DNA from: Brachionus manjavacas
Taxonomy: Eukaryota > Rotifera > Eurotatoria > Ploima > Brachionidae
DNA: 64,000 nt
Reading direction: 5' to 3'
Assembly (NCBI GenBank): GCA_019054805.1
Contig: JAHQIY010000039.1
Coordinates: forward strand, 282,210-346,209
A program made the translations under genes and the position numbers. Shown here one piece after another: positions 20,574-35,500 of this stretch (its first letter is position 1; each line of letters opens with the position of its first letter). Below the pieces are notes generated by a model, which made no database searches, was not told the origin of the DNA, and saw only the letters and a program-made list of their open reading frames with translations.

Positions 20574-23500
20574 TTAAAAGGACAAGAAATTAGGCGACTT
20601 CGAAAAAGAGCAAAAAACCCATTTTTTGACGTTTTTCAAAAAGGTTTTTTGCAATGAATTTTTCAAATTATGGAAAACCGAAGTTACCACTAGATAGATC
20701 TTGAAATTTTCTTGACTTTGGCTTTTACAGATCAAAAAAAGGTCAAAGATTCGAAAAGTAATGCGCATGCGAAACTTGCAAGTGATTACCAATAACTGAG
20801 TTTTCAAATCACTGCAGAATGGTCAATTTTTTAGCTACGATAATGATTAATAGCTCAAATTCAAGAGCGCAAAAAGTTCTACATGATACAATTTACAGGA
20901 GTCCAAAAAGTTAAAAGGACAAGAAATTAGGCGACTTCGAAAAAGAGCAAAAAACCCATTTTTTGACGTTTTTCAAAAAGGTTTTTTGCAATGAATTTTT
21001 CAAATTATGGAAAACCGAAGTTACCACTAGATAGATCTTGAAATTTTCTTGACTTTGGCTTTTACAGATCAAAATAGGTCAAAGATTCGAAAAGTTATGC
21101 GCATGCGAAACTTGCAAGTGATTACCAATAACTGAGTTTTCAAATCACTGCAGAATGGTCAATTTTTTAGCTACGATAATGATTAATAGCTCAAATTCAA
21201 GAGCGCAAAAAGTTCTACATGATACAATTTACAGGAGTCCAAAAAGTTAAAAGGACAAGAAATTAGGCGACTTCGAAAAAGAGCAAAAAACCCATTTTTT
21301 GACGTTTTTCAAAAAGGTTTTTTGCAATGAATTTTTCAAATTATGGAAAACCGAAGTTACCACTAGATAGATCTTGAAATTTTCTTGACTTTGGCTTTTA
21401 CAGATCAAAAAAAGGTCAAAGATTCGAAAAGTTATGCGCATGCGAAACTTGCAAGTGATTACCAATAACTGAGTTTTCAAATCACTGCAGAATGGTCAAT
21501 TTTTTAGCTACGATAATGATTAATAGCTCAAATTCAAGAGCGCAAAAAGTTCTACATGATACAATTTACAGGAGTCCAAAAAGTTAAAAGGACAAGAAAT
21601 TAGGCGACTTCGAAAAAGAGCAAAAAACCCATTTTTTGACGTTTTTCAAAAAGGTTTTTTGCAATGAATTTTTCAAATTATGGAAAACCGAAGTTACCAC
21701 TAGATAGATCTTGAAATTTTCTTGACTTTGGCTTTTACAGATCAAAAAAAGGTCAAAGATTCGAAAAGTTATGCGCATGCGAAACTTGCAAGTGATTACC
21801 AATAACTGAGTTTTCAAATCACTGCAGAATGGTCAATTTTTTAGCTACGATAATGATTAATAGCTCAAATTCAAGAGCGCAAAAAGTTCTACATGATACA
21901 ATTTACAGGAGTCCAAAAAGTTAAAAGGACAAGAAATTAGGCGACTTCGAAAAAGAGCAAAAAACCCATTTTTTGACGTTTTTCAAAAAGGTTTTTTGCA
22001 ATGAATTTTTCAAATTATGGAAAACCGAAGTTACCACTAGATAGATCTTGAAATTTTCTTGACTTTGGCTTTTACAGATCAAAAAAAGGTCAAAGATTCG
22101 AAAAGTTATGCGCATGCGAAACTTGCAAGTGATTACCAATAACTGAGTTTTCAAATCACTGCAGAATGGTCAATTTTTTAGCTACGATAATGATTAATAG
22201 CTCAAATTCAAGAGCGCAAAAAGTTCTACATGATACAATTTACAGGAGTCCAAAAAGTTAAAAGGACAAGAAATTAGGCGACTTCGAAAAAGAGCAAAAA
22301 ACCCATTTTTTGACGTTTTTCAAAAAGGTTTTTTGCAATGAATTTTTCAAATTATGGAAAACCGAAGTTACCACTAGATAGATCTTGAAATTTTCTTGAC
22401 TTTGGCTTTTACAGATCAAAAAAAGGTCAAAGATTCGAAAAGTTATGCGCATGCGAAACTTGCAAGTGATTACCAATAACTGAGTTTTCAAATCACTGCA
22501 GAATGGTCAATTTTTTAGCTACGATAATGATTAATAGCTCAAATTCAAGAGCGCAAAAAGTTCTACATGATACAATTTACAGGAGTCCAAAAAGTTAAAA
22601 GGACAAGAAATTAGGCGACTTCGAAAAAGAGCAAAAAACCCATTTTTTGACGTTTTTCAAAAAGGTTTTTTGCAATGAATTTTTCAAATTATGGAAAACC
22701 GAAGTTACCACTAGATAGATCTTGAAATTTTCTTGACTTTGGCTTTTACAGATCAAAAAAAGGTCAAAGATTCGAAAAGTTATGCGCATGCGAAACTTGC
22801 AAGTGATTACCAATAACTGAGTTTTCAAATCACTGCAGAATGGTCAATTTTTTAGCTACGATAATGATTAATAGCTCAAATTCAAGAGCGCAAAAAGTTC
22901 TACATGATACAATTTACAGGAGTCCAAAAAGTTAAAAGGACAAGAAATTAGGCGACTTCGAAAAAGAGCAAAAAACCCATTTTTTGACGTTTTTCAAAAA
23001 GGTTTTTTGCAATGAATTTTTCAAATTATGGAAAACCGAAGTTACCACTAGATAGATCTTGAAATTTTCTTGACTTTGGCTTTTACAGATCAAAAAAAGG
23101 TCAAAGATTCGAAAAGTAATGCGCATGCGAAACTTGCAAGTGATTACCAATAACTGAGTTTTCAAATCACTGCAGAATGGTCAATTTTTTAGCTACGATA
23201 ATGATTAATAGCTCAAATTCAAGAGCGCAAAAAGTTCTACATGATACAATTTACAGGAGTCCAAAAAGTTAAAAGGACAAGAAATTAGGCGACTTCGAAA
23301 AAGAGCAAAAAACCCATTTTTTGACGTTTTTCAAAAAGGTTTTTTGCAATGAATTTTTCAAATTATGGAAAACCGAAGTTACCACTAGATAGATCTTGAA
23401 ATTTTCTTGACTTTGGCTTTTACAGATCAAAAAAAGGTCAAAGATTCGAAAAGTTATGCGCATGCGAAACTTGCAAGTGATTACCAATAACTGAGTTTTC

Positions 23501-26500
23501 AAATCACTGCAGAATGGTCAATTTTTTAGCTACGATAATGATTAATAGCTCAAATTCAAGAGCGCAAAAAGTTCTACATGATACAATTTACAGGAGTCCA
23601 AAAAGTTAAAAGGACAAGAAATTAGGCGACTTCGAAAAAGAGCAAAAAACCCATTTTTTGACGTTTTTCAAAAAGGTTTTTTGCAATGAATTTTTCAAAT
23701 TATGGAAAACCGAAGTTACCACTAGATAGATCTTGAAATTTTCTTGACTTTGGCTTTTACAGATCAAAATAGGTCAAAGATTCGAAAAGTTATGCGCATG
23801 CGAAACTTGCAAGTGATTACCAATAACTGAGTTTTCAAATCACTGCAGAATGGTCAATTTTTTAGCTACGATAATGATTAATAGCTCAAATTCAAGAGCG
23901 CAAAAAGTTCTACATGATACAATTTACAGGAGTCCAAAAAGTTAAAAGGACAAGAAATTAGGCGACTTCGAAAAAGAGCAAAAAACCCATTTTTTGACGT
24001 TTTTCAAAAAGGTTTTTTGCAATGAATTTTTCAAATTATGGAAAACCGAAGTTACCACTAGATAGATCTTGAAATTTTCTTGACTTTGGCTTTTACAGAT
24101 CAAAATAGGTCAAAGATTCGAAAAGTTATGCGCATGCGAAACTTGCAAGTGATTACCAATAACTGAGTTTTCAAATCACTGCAGAATGGTCAATTTTTTA
24201 GCTACGATAATGATTAATAGCTCAAATTCAAGAGCGCAAAAAGTTCTACATGATACAATTTACAGGAGTCCAAAAAGTTAAAAGGACAAGAAATTAGGCG
24301 ACTTCGAAAAAGAGCAAAAAACCCATTTTTTGACGTTTTTCAAAAAGGTTTTTTGCAATGAATTTTTCAAATTATGGAAAACCGAAGTTACCACTAGATA
24401 GATCTTGAAATTTTCTTGACTTTGGCTTTTACAGATCAAAAAAAGGTCAAAGATTCGAAAAGTTATGCGCATGCGAAACTTGCAAGTGATTACCAATAAC
24501 TGAGTTTTCAAATCACTGCAGAATGGTCAATTTTTTAGCTACGATAATGATTAATAGCTCAAATTCAAGAGCGCAAAAAGTTCTACATGATACAATTTAC
24601 AGGAGTCCAAAAAGTTAAAAGGACAAGAAATTAGGCGACTTCGAAAAAGAGCAAAAAACCCATTTTTTGACGTTTTTCAAAAAGGTTTTTTGCAATGAAT
24701 TTTTCAAATTATGGAAAACCGAAGTTACCACTAGATAGATCTTGAAATTTTCTTGACTTTGGCTTTTACAGATCAAAAAAAGGTCAAAGATTCGAAAAGT
24801 TATGCGCATGCGAAACTTGCAAGTGATTACCAATAACTGAGTTTTCAAATCACTGCAGAATGGTCAATTTTTTAGCTACGATAATGATTAATAGCTCAAA
24901 TTCAAGAGCGCAAAAAGTTCTACATGATACAATTTACAGGAGTCCAAAAAGTTAAAAGGACAAGAAATTAGGCGACTTCGAAAAAGAGCAAAAAACCCAT
25001 TTTTTGACGTTTTTCAAAAAGGTTTTTTGCAATGAATTTTTCAAATTATGGAAAACCGAAGTTACCACTAGATAGATCTTGAAATTTTCTTGACTTTGGC
25101 TTTTACAGATCAAAAAAGGTCAAAGATTCGAAAAGTTATGCGCATGCGAAACTTGCAAGTGATTACCAATAACTGAGTTTTCAAATCACTGCAGAATGGT
25201 CAATTTTTTAGCTACGATAATGATTAATAGCTCAAATTCAAGAGCGCAAAAAGTTCTACATGATACAATTTACAGGAGTCCAAAAAGTTAAAAGGACAAG
25301 AAATTAGGCGACTTCGAAAAAGAGCAAAAAACCCATTTTTTGACGTTTTTCAAAAAGGTTTTTTGCAATGAATTTTTCAAATTATGGAAAACCGAAGTTA
25401 CCACTAGATAGATCTTGAAATTTTCTTGACTTTGGCTTTTACAGATCAAAAAAAGGTCAAAGATTCGAAAAGTTATGCGCATGCGAAACTTGCAAGTGAT
25501 TACCAATAACTGAGTTTTCAAATCACTGCAGAATGGTCAATTTTTTAGCTACGATAATGATTAATAGCTCAAATTCAAGAGCGCAAAAAGTTCTACATGA
25601 TACAATTTACAGGAGTCCAAAAAGTTAAAAGGACAAGAAATTAGGCGACTTCGAAAAAGAGCAAAAAACCCATTTTTTGACGTTTTTCAAAAAGGTTTTT
25701 TGCAATGAATTTTTCAAATTATGGAAAACCGAAGTTACCACTAGATAGATCTTGAAATTTTCTTGACTTTGGCTTTTACAGATCAAAAAAAGGTCAAAGA
25801 TTCGAAAAGTTATGCGCATGCGAAACTTGCAAGTGATTACCAATAACTGAGTTTTCAAATCACTGCAGAATGGTCAATTTTTTAGCTACGATAATGATTA
25901 ATAGCTCAAATTCAAGAGCGCAAAAAGTTCTACATGATACAATTTACAGGAGTCCAAAAAGTTAAAAGGACAAGAAATTAGGCGACTTCGAAAAAGAGCA
26001 AAAAACCCATTTTTTGACGTTTTTCAAAAAGGTTTTTTGCAATGAATTTTTCAAATTATGGAAAACCGAAGTTACCACTAGATAGATCTTGAAATTTTCT
26101 TGACTTTGGCTTTTACAGATCAAAAAAAGGTCAAAGATTCGAAAAGTTATGCGCATGCGAAACTTGCAAGTGATTACCAATAACTGAGTTTTCAAATCAC
26201 TGCAGAATGGTCAATTTTTTAGCTACGATAATGATTAATAGCTCAAATTCAAGAGCGCAAAAAGTTCTACATGATACAATTTACAGGAGTCCAAAAAATT
26301 TAAAGGACAAGAAATTAGGCGACTTCGAAAAAGAGCAAAAAACCCATTTTTTGACGTTTTTCAAAAAGGTTTTTTGCAATGAATTTTTCAAATTATGGAA
26401 AACCGAAGTTACCACTAGATAGATCTTGAAATTTTCTTGACTTTGGCTTTTACAGATCAAAAAAAGTCAAAGATTCGAAAAGTTATGCGCATGCGAAACT

Positions 26501-29500
26501 TGCAAGTGATTACCAATAACTGAGTTTTCAAATCACTGCAGAATGGTCAATTTTTTAGCTACGATAATGATTAATAGCTCAAATTCAAGAGCGCAAAAAG
26601 TTCTACATGATACAATTTACAGGAGTCCAAAAAGTTAAAAGGACAAGAAATTAGGCGACTTCGAAAAAGAGCAAAAAACCCATTTTTTGACGTTTTTCAA
26701 AAAGGTTTTTTGCAATGAATTTTTCAAATTATGGAAAACCGAAGTTACCACTAGATAGATCTTGAAATTTTCTTGACTTTGGCTTTTACAGATCAAAAAA
26801 AGGTCAAAGATTCGAAAAGTTATGCGCATGCGAAACTTGCAAGTGATTACCAATAACTGAGTTTTCAAATCACTGCAGAATGGTCAATTTTTTAGCTACG
26901 ATAATGATTAATAGCTCAAATTCAAGAGCGCAAAAAGTTCTACATGATACAATTTACAGGAGTCCAAAAAGTTAAAAGGACAAGAAATTAGGCGACTTCG
27001 AAAAAGAGCAAAAAACCCATTTTTTGACGTTTTTCAAAAAGGTTTTTTGCAATGAATTTTTCAAATTATGGAAAACCGAAGTTACCACTAGATAGATCTT
27101 GAAATTTTCTTGACTTTGGCTTTTACAGATCAAAAAAAGGTCAAAGATTCGAAAAGTTATGCGCATGCGAAACTTGCAAGTGATTACCAATAACTGAGTT
27201 TTCAAATCACTGCAGAATGGTCAATTTTTTAGCTACGATAATGATTAATAGCTCAAATTCAAGAGCGCAAAAAGTTCTACATGATACAATTTACAGGAGT
27301 CCAAAAAGTTAAAAGGACAAGAAATTAGGCGACTTCGAAAAAGAGCAAAAAACCCATTTTTTGACGTTTTTCAAAAAGGTTTTTTGCAATGAATTTTTCA
27401 AATTATGGAAAACCGAAGTTACCACTAGATAGATCTTGAAATTTTCTTGACTTTGGCTTTTACAGATCAAAAAAAGGTCAAAGATTCGAAAAGTTATGCG
27501 CATGCGAAACTTGCAAGTGATTACCAATAACTGAGTTTTCAAATCACTGCAGAATGGTCAATTTTTTAGCTACGATAATGATTAATAGCTCAAATTCAAG
27601 AGCGCAAAAAGTTCTACATGATACAATTTACAGGAGTCCAAAAAGTTAAAAGGACAAGAAATTAGGCGACTTCGAAAAAGAGCAAAAAACCCATTTTTTG
27701 ACGTTTTTCAAAAAGGTTTTTTGCAATGAATTTTTCAAATTATGGAAAACCGAAGTTACCACTAGATAGATCTTGAAATTTTCTTGACTTTGGCTTTTAC
27801 AGATCAAAATAGGTCAAAGATTCGAAAAGTTATGCGCATGCGAAACTTGCAAGTGATTACCAATAACTGAGTTTTCAAATCACTGCAGAATGGTCAATTT
27901 TTTAGCTACGATAATGATTAATAGCTCAAATTCAAGAGCGCAAAAAGTTCTACATGATACAATTTACAGGAGTCCAAAAAGTTAAAAGGACAAGAAATTA
28001 GGCGACTTCGAAAAAGAGCAAAAAACCCATTTTTTGACGTTTTTCAAAAAGGTTTTTTGCAATGAATTTTTCAAATTATGGAAAACCGAAGTTACCACTA
28101 GATAGATCTTGAAATTTTCTTGACTTTGGCTTTTACAGATCAAAAAAAGGTCAAAGATTCGAAAAGTTATGCGCATGCGAAACTTGCAAGTGATTACCAA
28201 TAACTGAGTTTTCAAATCACTGCAGAATGGTCAATTTTTTAGCTACGATAATGATTAATAGCTCAAATTCAAGAGCGCAAAAAGTTCTACATGATACAAT
28301 TTACAGGAGTCCAAAAAGTTAAAAGGACAAGAAATTAGGCGACTTCGAAAAAGAGCAAAAAACCCATTTTTTGACGTTTTTCAAAAAGGTTTTTTGCAAT
28401 GAATTTTTCAAATTATGGAAAACCGAAGTTACCACTAGATAGATCTTGAAATTTTCTTGACTTTGGCTTTTACAGATCAAAAAAAGGTCAAAGATTCGAA
28501 AAGTTATGCGCATGCGAAACTTGCAAGTGATTACCAATAACTGAGTTTTCAAATCACTGCAGAATGGTCAATTTTTTAGCTACGATAATGATTAATAGCT
28601 CAAATTCAAGAGCGCAAAAAGTTCTACATGATACAATTTACAGGAGTCCAAAAAGTTAAAAGGACAAGAAATTAGGCGACTTCGAAAAAGAGCAAAAAAC
28701 CCATTTTTTGACGTTTTTCAAAAAGGTTTTTTGCAATGAATTTTTCAAATTATGGAAAACCGAAGTTACCACTAGATAGATCTTGAAATTTTCTTGACTT
28801 TGGCTTTTACAGATCAAAAAAAGGTCAAAGATTCGAAAAGTTATGCGCATGCGAAACTTGCAAGTGATTACCAATAACTGAGTTTTCAAATCACTGCAGA
28901 ATGGTCAATTTTTTAGCTACGATAATGATTAATAGCTCAAATTCAAGAGCGCAAAAAGTTCTACATGATACAATTTACAGGAGTCCAAAAAGTTAAAAGG
29001 ACAAGAAATTAGGCGACTTCGAAAAAGAGCAAAAAACCCATTTTTTGACGTTTTTCAAAAAGGTTTTTTGCAATGAATTTTTCAAATTATGGAAAACCGA
29101 AGTTACCACTAGATAGATCTTGAAATTTTCTTGACTTTGGCTTTTACAGATCAAAATAGGTCAAAGATTCGAAAAGTAATGCGCATGCGAAACTTGCAAG
29201 TGATTACCAATAACTGAGTTTTCAAATCACTGCAGAATGGTCAATTTTTTAGCTACGATAATGATTAATAGCTCAAATTCAAGAACGCAAAAAGTTCTAC
29301 ATGATACAATTTACAGGAGTCCAAAAAAATTTAAAGGACAAGAAATTAGGCGACTTCGAAAAAGAGCAAAAAACCCATTTTTTGACGTTTTTCAAAAAGG
29401 TTTTTTGCAATGAATTTTTCAAATTATGGAAAACCGAAGTTACCACTAGATAGATCTTGAAATTTTCTTGACTTTGGCTTTTACAGATCAAAAAAAGGTC

Positions 29501-32500
29501 AAAGATTCGAAAAGTTATGCGCATGCGAAACTTGCAAGTGATTACCAATAACTGAGTTTTCAAATCACTGCAGAATGGTCAATTTTTTAGCTACGATAAT
29601 GATTAATAGCTCAAATTCAAGAGCGCAAAAAGTTCTACATGATACAATTTACAGGAGTCCAAAAAGTTAAAAGGACAAGAAATTAGGCGACTTCGAAAAA
29701 GAGCAAAAAACCCATTTTTTGACGTTTTTCAAAAAGGTTTTTTGCAATGAATTTTTCAAATTATGGAAAACCGAAGTTACCACTAGATAGATCTTGAAAT
29801 TTTCTTGACTTTGGCTTTTACAGATCAAAAAAAGGTCAAAGATTCGAAAAGTTATGCGCATGCGAAACTTGCAAGTGATTACCAATAACTGAGTTTTCAA
29901 ATCACTGCAGAATGGTCAATTTTTTAGCTACGATAATGATTAATAGCTCAAATTCAAGAGCGCAAAAAGTTCTACATGATACAATTTACAGGAGTCCAAA
30001 AAGTTAAAAGGACAAGAAATTAGGCGACTTCGAAAAAGAGCAAAAAACCCATTTTTTGACGTTTTTCAAAAAGGTTTTTTGCAATGAATTTTTCAAATTA
30101 TGGAAAACCGAAGTTACCACTAGATAGATCTTGAAATTTTCTTGACTTTGGCTTTTACAGATCAAAAAAAGGTCAAAGATTCGAAAAGTTATGCGCATGC
30201 GAAACTTGCAAGTGATTACCAATAACTGAGTTTTCAAATCACTGCAGAATGGTCAATTTTTTAGCTACGATAATGATTAATAGCTCAAATTCAAGAGCGC
30301 AAAAAGTTCTACATGATACAATTTACAGGAGTCCAAAAAGTTAAAAGGACAAGAAATTAGGCGACTTCGAAAAAGAGCAAAAAACCCATTTTTTGACGTT
30401 TTTCAAAAAGGTTTTTTGCAATGAATTTTTCAAATTATGGAAAACCGAAGTTACCACTAGATAGATCTTGAAATTTTCTTGACTTTGGCTTTTACAGATC
30501 AAAAAAAGGTCAAAGATTCGAAAAGTTATGCGCATGCGAAACTTGCAAGTGATTACCAATAACTGAGTTTTCAAATCACTGCAGAATGGTCAATTTTTTA
30601 GCTACGATAATGATTAATAGCTCAAATTCAAGAGCGCAAAAAGTTCTACATGATACAATTTACAGGAGTCCAAAAAGTTAAAAGGACAAGAAATTAGGCG
30701 ACTTCGAAAAAGAGCAAAAAACCCATTTTTTGACGTTTTTCAAAAAGGTTTTTTGCAATGAATTTTTCAAATTATGGAAAACCGAAGTTACCACTAGATA
30801 GATCTTGAAATTTTCTTGACTTTGGCTTTTACAGATCAAAAAAAGTCAAAGATTCGAAAAGTTATGCGCATGCGAAACTTGCAAGTGATTACCAATAACT
30901 GAGTTTTCAAATCACTGCAGAATGGTCAATTTTTTAGCTACGATAATGATTAATAGCTCAAATTCAAGAGCGCAAAAAGTTCTACATGATACAATTTACA
31001 GGAGTCCAAAAAGTTAAAAGGACAAGAAATTAGGCGACTTCGAAAAAGAGCAAAAAACCCATTTTTTGACGTTTTTCAAAAAGGTTTTTGCAATGAATTT
31101 TTCAAATTATGGAAAACCGAAGTTACCACTAGATAGATCTTGAAATTTTCTTGACTTTGGCTTTTACAGATCAAAAAAGGTCAAAGATTCGAAAAGTTAT
31201 GCGCATGCGAAACTTGCAAGTGATTACCAATAACTGAGTTTTCAAATCACTGCAGAATGGTCAATTTTTTAGCTACGATAATGATTAATAGCTCAAATTC
31301 AAGAGCGCAAAAAGTTCTACATGATACAATTTACAGGAGTCCAAAAAGTTAAAAGGACAAGAAATTAGGCGACTTCGAAAAAGAGCAAAAAACCCATTTT
31401 TTGACGTTTTTCAAAAAGGTTTTTTGCAATGAATTTTTCAAATTATGGAAAACCGAAGTTACCACTAGATAGATCTTGAAATTTTCTTGACTTTGGCTTT
31501 TACAGATCAAAATAGGTCAAAGATTCGAAAAGTTATGCGCATGCGAAACTTGCAAGTGATTACCAATAACTGAGTTTTCAAATCACTGCAGAATGGTCAA
31601 TTTTTTAGCTACGATAATGATTAATAGCTCAAATTCAAGAGCGCAAAAAGTTCTACATGATACAATTTACAGGAGTCCAAAAAGTTAAAAGGACAAGAAA
31701 TTAGGCGACTTCGAAAAAGAGCAAAAAACCCATTTTTTGACGTTTTTCAAAAAGGTTTTTTGCAATGAATTTTTCAAATTATGGAAAACCGAAGTTACCA
31801 CTAGATAGATCTTGAAATTTTCTTGACTTTGGCTTTTACAGATCAAAATAGGTCAAAGATTCGAAAAGTTATGCGCATGCGAAACTTGCAAGTGATTACC
31901 AATAACTGAGTTTTCAAATCACTGCAGAATGGTCAATTTTTTAGCTACGATAATGATTAATAGCTCAAATTCAAGAGCGCAAAAAGTTCTACATGATACA
32001 ATTTACAGGAGTCCAAAAAGTTAAAAGGACAAGAAATTAGGCGACTTCGAAAAAGAGCAAAAAACCCATTTTTTGACGTTTTTCAAAAAGGTTTTTTGCA
32101 ATGAATTTTTCAAATTATGGAAAACCGAAGTTACCACTAGATAGATCTTGAAATTTTCTTGACTTTGGCTTTTACAGATCAAAAAAAGGTCAAAGATTCG
32201 AAAAGTTATGCGCATGCGAAACTTGCAAGTGATTACCAATAACTGAGTTTTCAAATCACTGCAGAATGGTCAATTTTTTAGCTACGATAATGATTAATAG
32301 CTCAAATTCAAGAGCGCAAAAAGTTCTACATGATACAATTTACAGGAGTCCAAAAAGTTAAAAGGACAAGAAATTAGGCGACTTCGAAAAAGAGCAAAAA
32401 ACCCATTTTTTGACGTTTTTCAAAAAGGTTTTTTGCAATGAATTTTTCAAATTATGGAAAACCGAAGTTACCACTAGATAGATCTTGAAATTTTCTTGAC

Positions 32501-35500
32501 TTTGGCTTTTACAGATCAAAAAAAGGTCAAAGATTCGAAAAGTTATGCGCATGCGAAACTTGCAAGTGATTACCAATAACTGAGTTTTCAAATCACTGCA
32601 GAATGGTCAATTTTTTAGCTACGATAATGATTAATAGCTCAAATTCAAGAGCGCAAAAAGTTCTACATGATACAATTTACAGGAGTCCAAAAAGTTAAAA
32701 GGACAAGAAATTAGGCGACTTCGAAAAAGAGCAAAAAACCCATTTTTTGACGTTTTTCAAAAAGGTTTTTTGCAATGAATTTTTCAAATTATGGAAAACC
32801 GAAGTTACCACTAGATAGATCTTGAAATTTTCTTGACTTTGGCTTTTACAGATCAAAAAAAGGTCAAAGATTCGAAAAGTTATGCGCATGCGAAACTTGC
32901 AAGTGATTACCAATAACTGAGTTTTCAAATCACTGCAGAATGGTCAATTTTTTAGCTACGATAATGATTAATAGCTCAAATTCAAGAGCGCAAAAAGTTC
33001 TACATGATACAATTTACAGGAGTCCAAAAAGTTAAAAGGACAAGAAATTAGGCGACTTCGAAAAAGAGCAAAAAACCCATTTTTTGACGTTTTTCAAAAA
33101 GGTTTTTTGCAATGAATTTTTCAAATTATGGAAAACCGAAGTTACCACTAGATAGATCTTGAAATTTTCTTGACTTTGGCTTTTACAGATCAAAATAGGT
33201 CAAAGATTCGAAAAGTAATGCGCATGCGAAACTTGCAAGTGATTACCAATAACTGAGTTTTCAAATCACTGCAGAATGGTCAATTTTTTAGCTACGATAA
33301 TGATTAATAGCTCAAATTCAAGAGCGCAAAAAGTTCTACATGATACAATTTACAGGAGTCCAAAAAGTTAAAAGGACAAGAAATTAGGCGACTTCGAAAA
33401 AGAGCAAAAAACCCATTTTTTGACGTTTTTCAAAAAGGTTTTTTGCAATGAATTTTTCAAATTATGGAAAACCGAAGTTACCACTAGATAGATCTTGAAA
33501 TTTTCTTGACTTTGGCTTTTACAGATCAAAAAAGGTCAAAGATTCGAAAAGTTATGCGCATGCGAAACTTGCAAGTGATTACCAATAACTGAGTTTTCAA
33601 ATCACTGCAGAATGGTCAATTTTTTAGCTACGATAATGATTAATAGCTCAAATTCAAGAGCGCAAAAAGTTCTACATGATACAATTTACAGGAGTCCAAA
33701 AAGTTAAAAGGACAAGAAATTAGGCGACTTCGAAAAAGAGCAAAAAACCCATTTTTTGACGTTTTTCAAAAAGGTTTTTTGCAATGAATTTTTCAAATTA
33801 TGGAAAACCGAAGTTACCACTAGATAGATCTTGAAATTTTCTTGACTTTGGCTTTTACAGATCAAAAAAGGTCAAAGATTCGAAAAGTTATGCGCATGCG
33901 AGACTTGCAAGTGATTACCAATAACTGAGTTTTCAAATCACTGCAGAATGGTCAATTTTTTAGCTACGATAATGATTAATAGCTCAAATTCAAGAGCGCA
34001 AAAAGTTCTACATGATACAATTTACAGGAGTCCAAAAAGTTAAAAGGACAAGAAATTAGGCGACTTCGAAAAAGAGCAAAAAACCCATTTTTTGACGTTT
34101 TTCAAAAAGGTTTTTTGCAATGAATTTTTCAAATTATGGAAAACCGAAGTTACCACTAGATAGATCTTGAAATTTTCTTGACTTTGGCTTTTACAGATCA
34201 AAATAGGTCAAAGATTCGAAAAGTTATGCGCATGCGAAACTTGCAAGTGATTACCAATAACTGAGTTTTCAAATCACTGCAGAATGGTCAATTTTTTAGC
34301 TACGATAATGATTAATAGCTCAAATTCAAGAGCGCAAAAAGTTCTACATGATACAATTTACAGGAGTCCAAAAAGTTAAAAGGACAAGAAATTAGGCGAC
34401 TTCGAAAAAGAGCAAAAAACCCATTTTTTGACGTTTTTCAAAAAGGTTTTTTGCAATGAATTTTTCAAATTATGGAAAACCGAAGTTACCACTAGATAGA
34501 TCTTGAAATTTTCTTGACTTTGGCTTTTACAGATCAAAATAGGTCAAAGATTCGAAAAGTTATGCGCATGCGAAACTTGCAAGTGATTACCAATAACTGA
34601 GTTTTCAAATCACTGCAGAATGGTCAATTTTTTAGCTACGATAATGATTAATAGCTCAAATTCAAGAGCGCAAAAAGTTCTACATGATACAATTTACAGG
34701 AGTCCAAAAAGTTAAAAGGACAAGAAATTAGGCGACTTCGAAAAAGAGCAAAAAACCCATTTTTTGACGTTTTTCAAAAAGGTTTTTTGCAATGAATTTT
34801 TCAAATTATGGAAAACCGAAGTTACCACTAGATAGATCTTGAAATTTTCTTGACTTTGGCTTTTACAGATCAAAAAAAGGTCAAAGATTCGAAAAGTTAT
34901 GCGCATGCGAAACTTGCAAGTGATTACCAATAACTGAGTTTTCAAATCACTGCAGAATGGTCAATTTTTTAGCTACGATAATGATTAATAGCTCAAATTC
35001 AAGAGCGCAAAAAGTTCTACATGATACAATTTACAGGAGTCCAAAAAGTTAAAAGGACAAGAAATTAGGCGACTTCGAAAAAGAGCAAAAAACCCATTTT
35101 TTGACGTTTTTCAAAAAGGTTTTTTGCAATGAATTTTTCAAATTATGGAAAACCGAAGTTACCACTAGATAGATCTTGAAATTTTCTTGACTTTGGCTTT
35201 TACAGATCAAAAAAAGGTCAAAGATTCGAAAAGTTATGCGCATGCGAAACTTGCAAGTGATTACCAATAACTGAGTTTTCAAATCACTGCAGAATGGTCA
35301 ATTTTTTAGCTACGATAATGATTAATAGCTCAAATTCAAGAGCGCAAAAAGTTCTACATGATACAATTTACAGGAGTCCAAAAAGTTAAAAGGACAAGAA
35401 ATTAGGCGACTTCGAAAAAGAGCAAAAAACCCATTTTTTGACGTTTTTCAAAAAGGTTTTTTGCAATGAATTTTTCAAATTATGGAAAACCGAAGTTACC

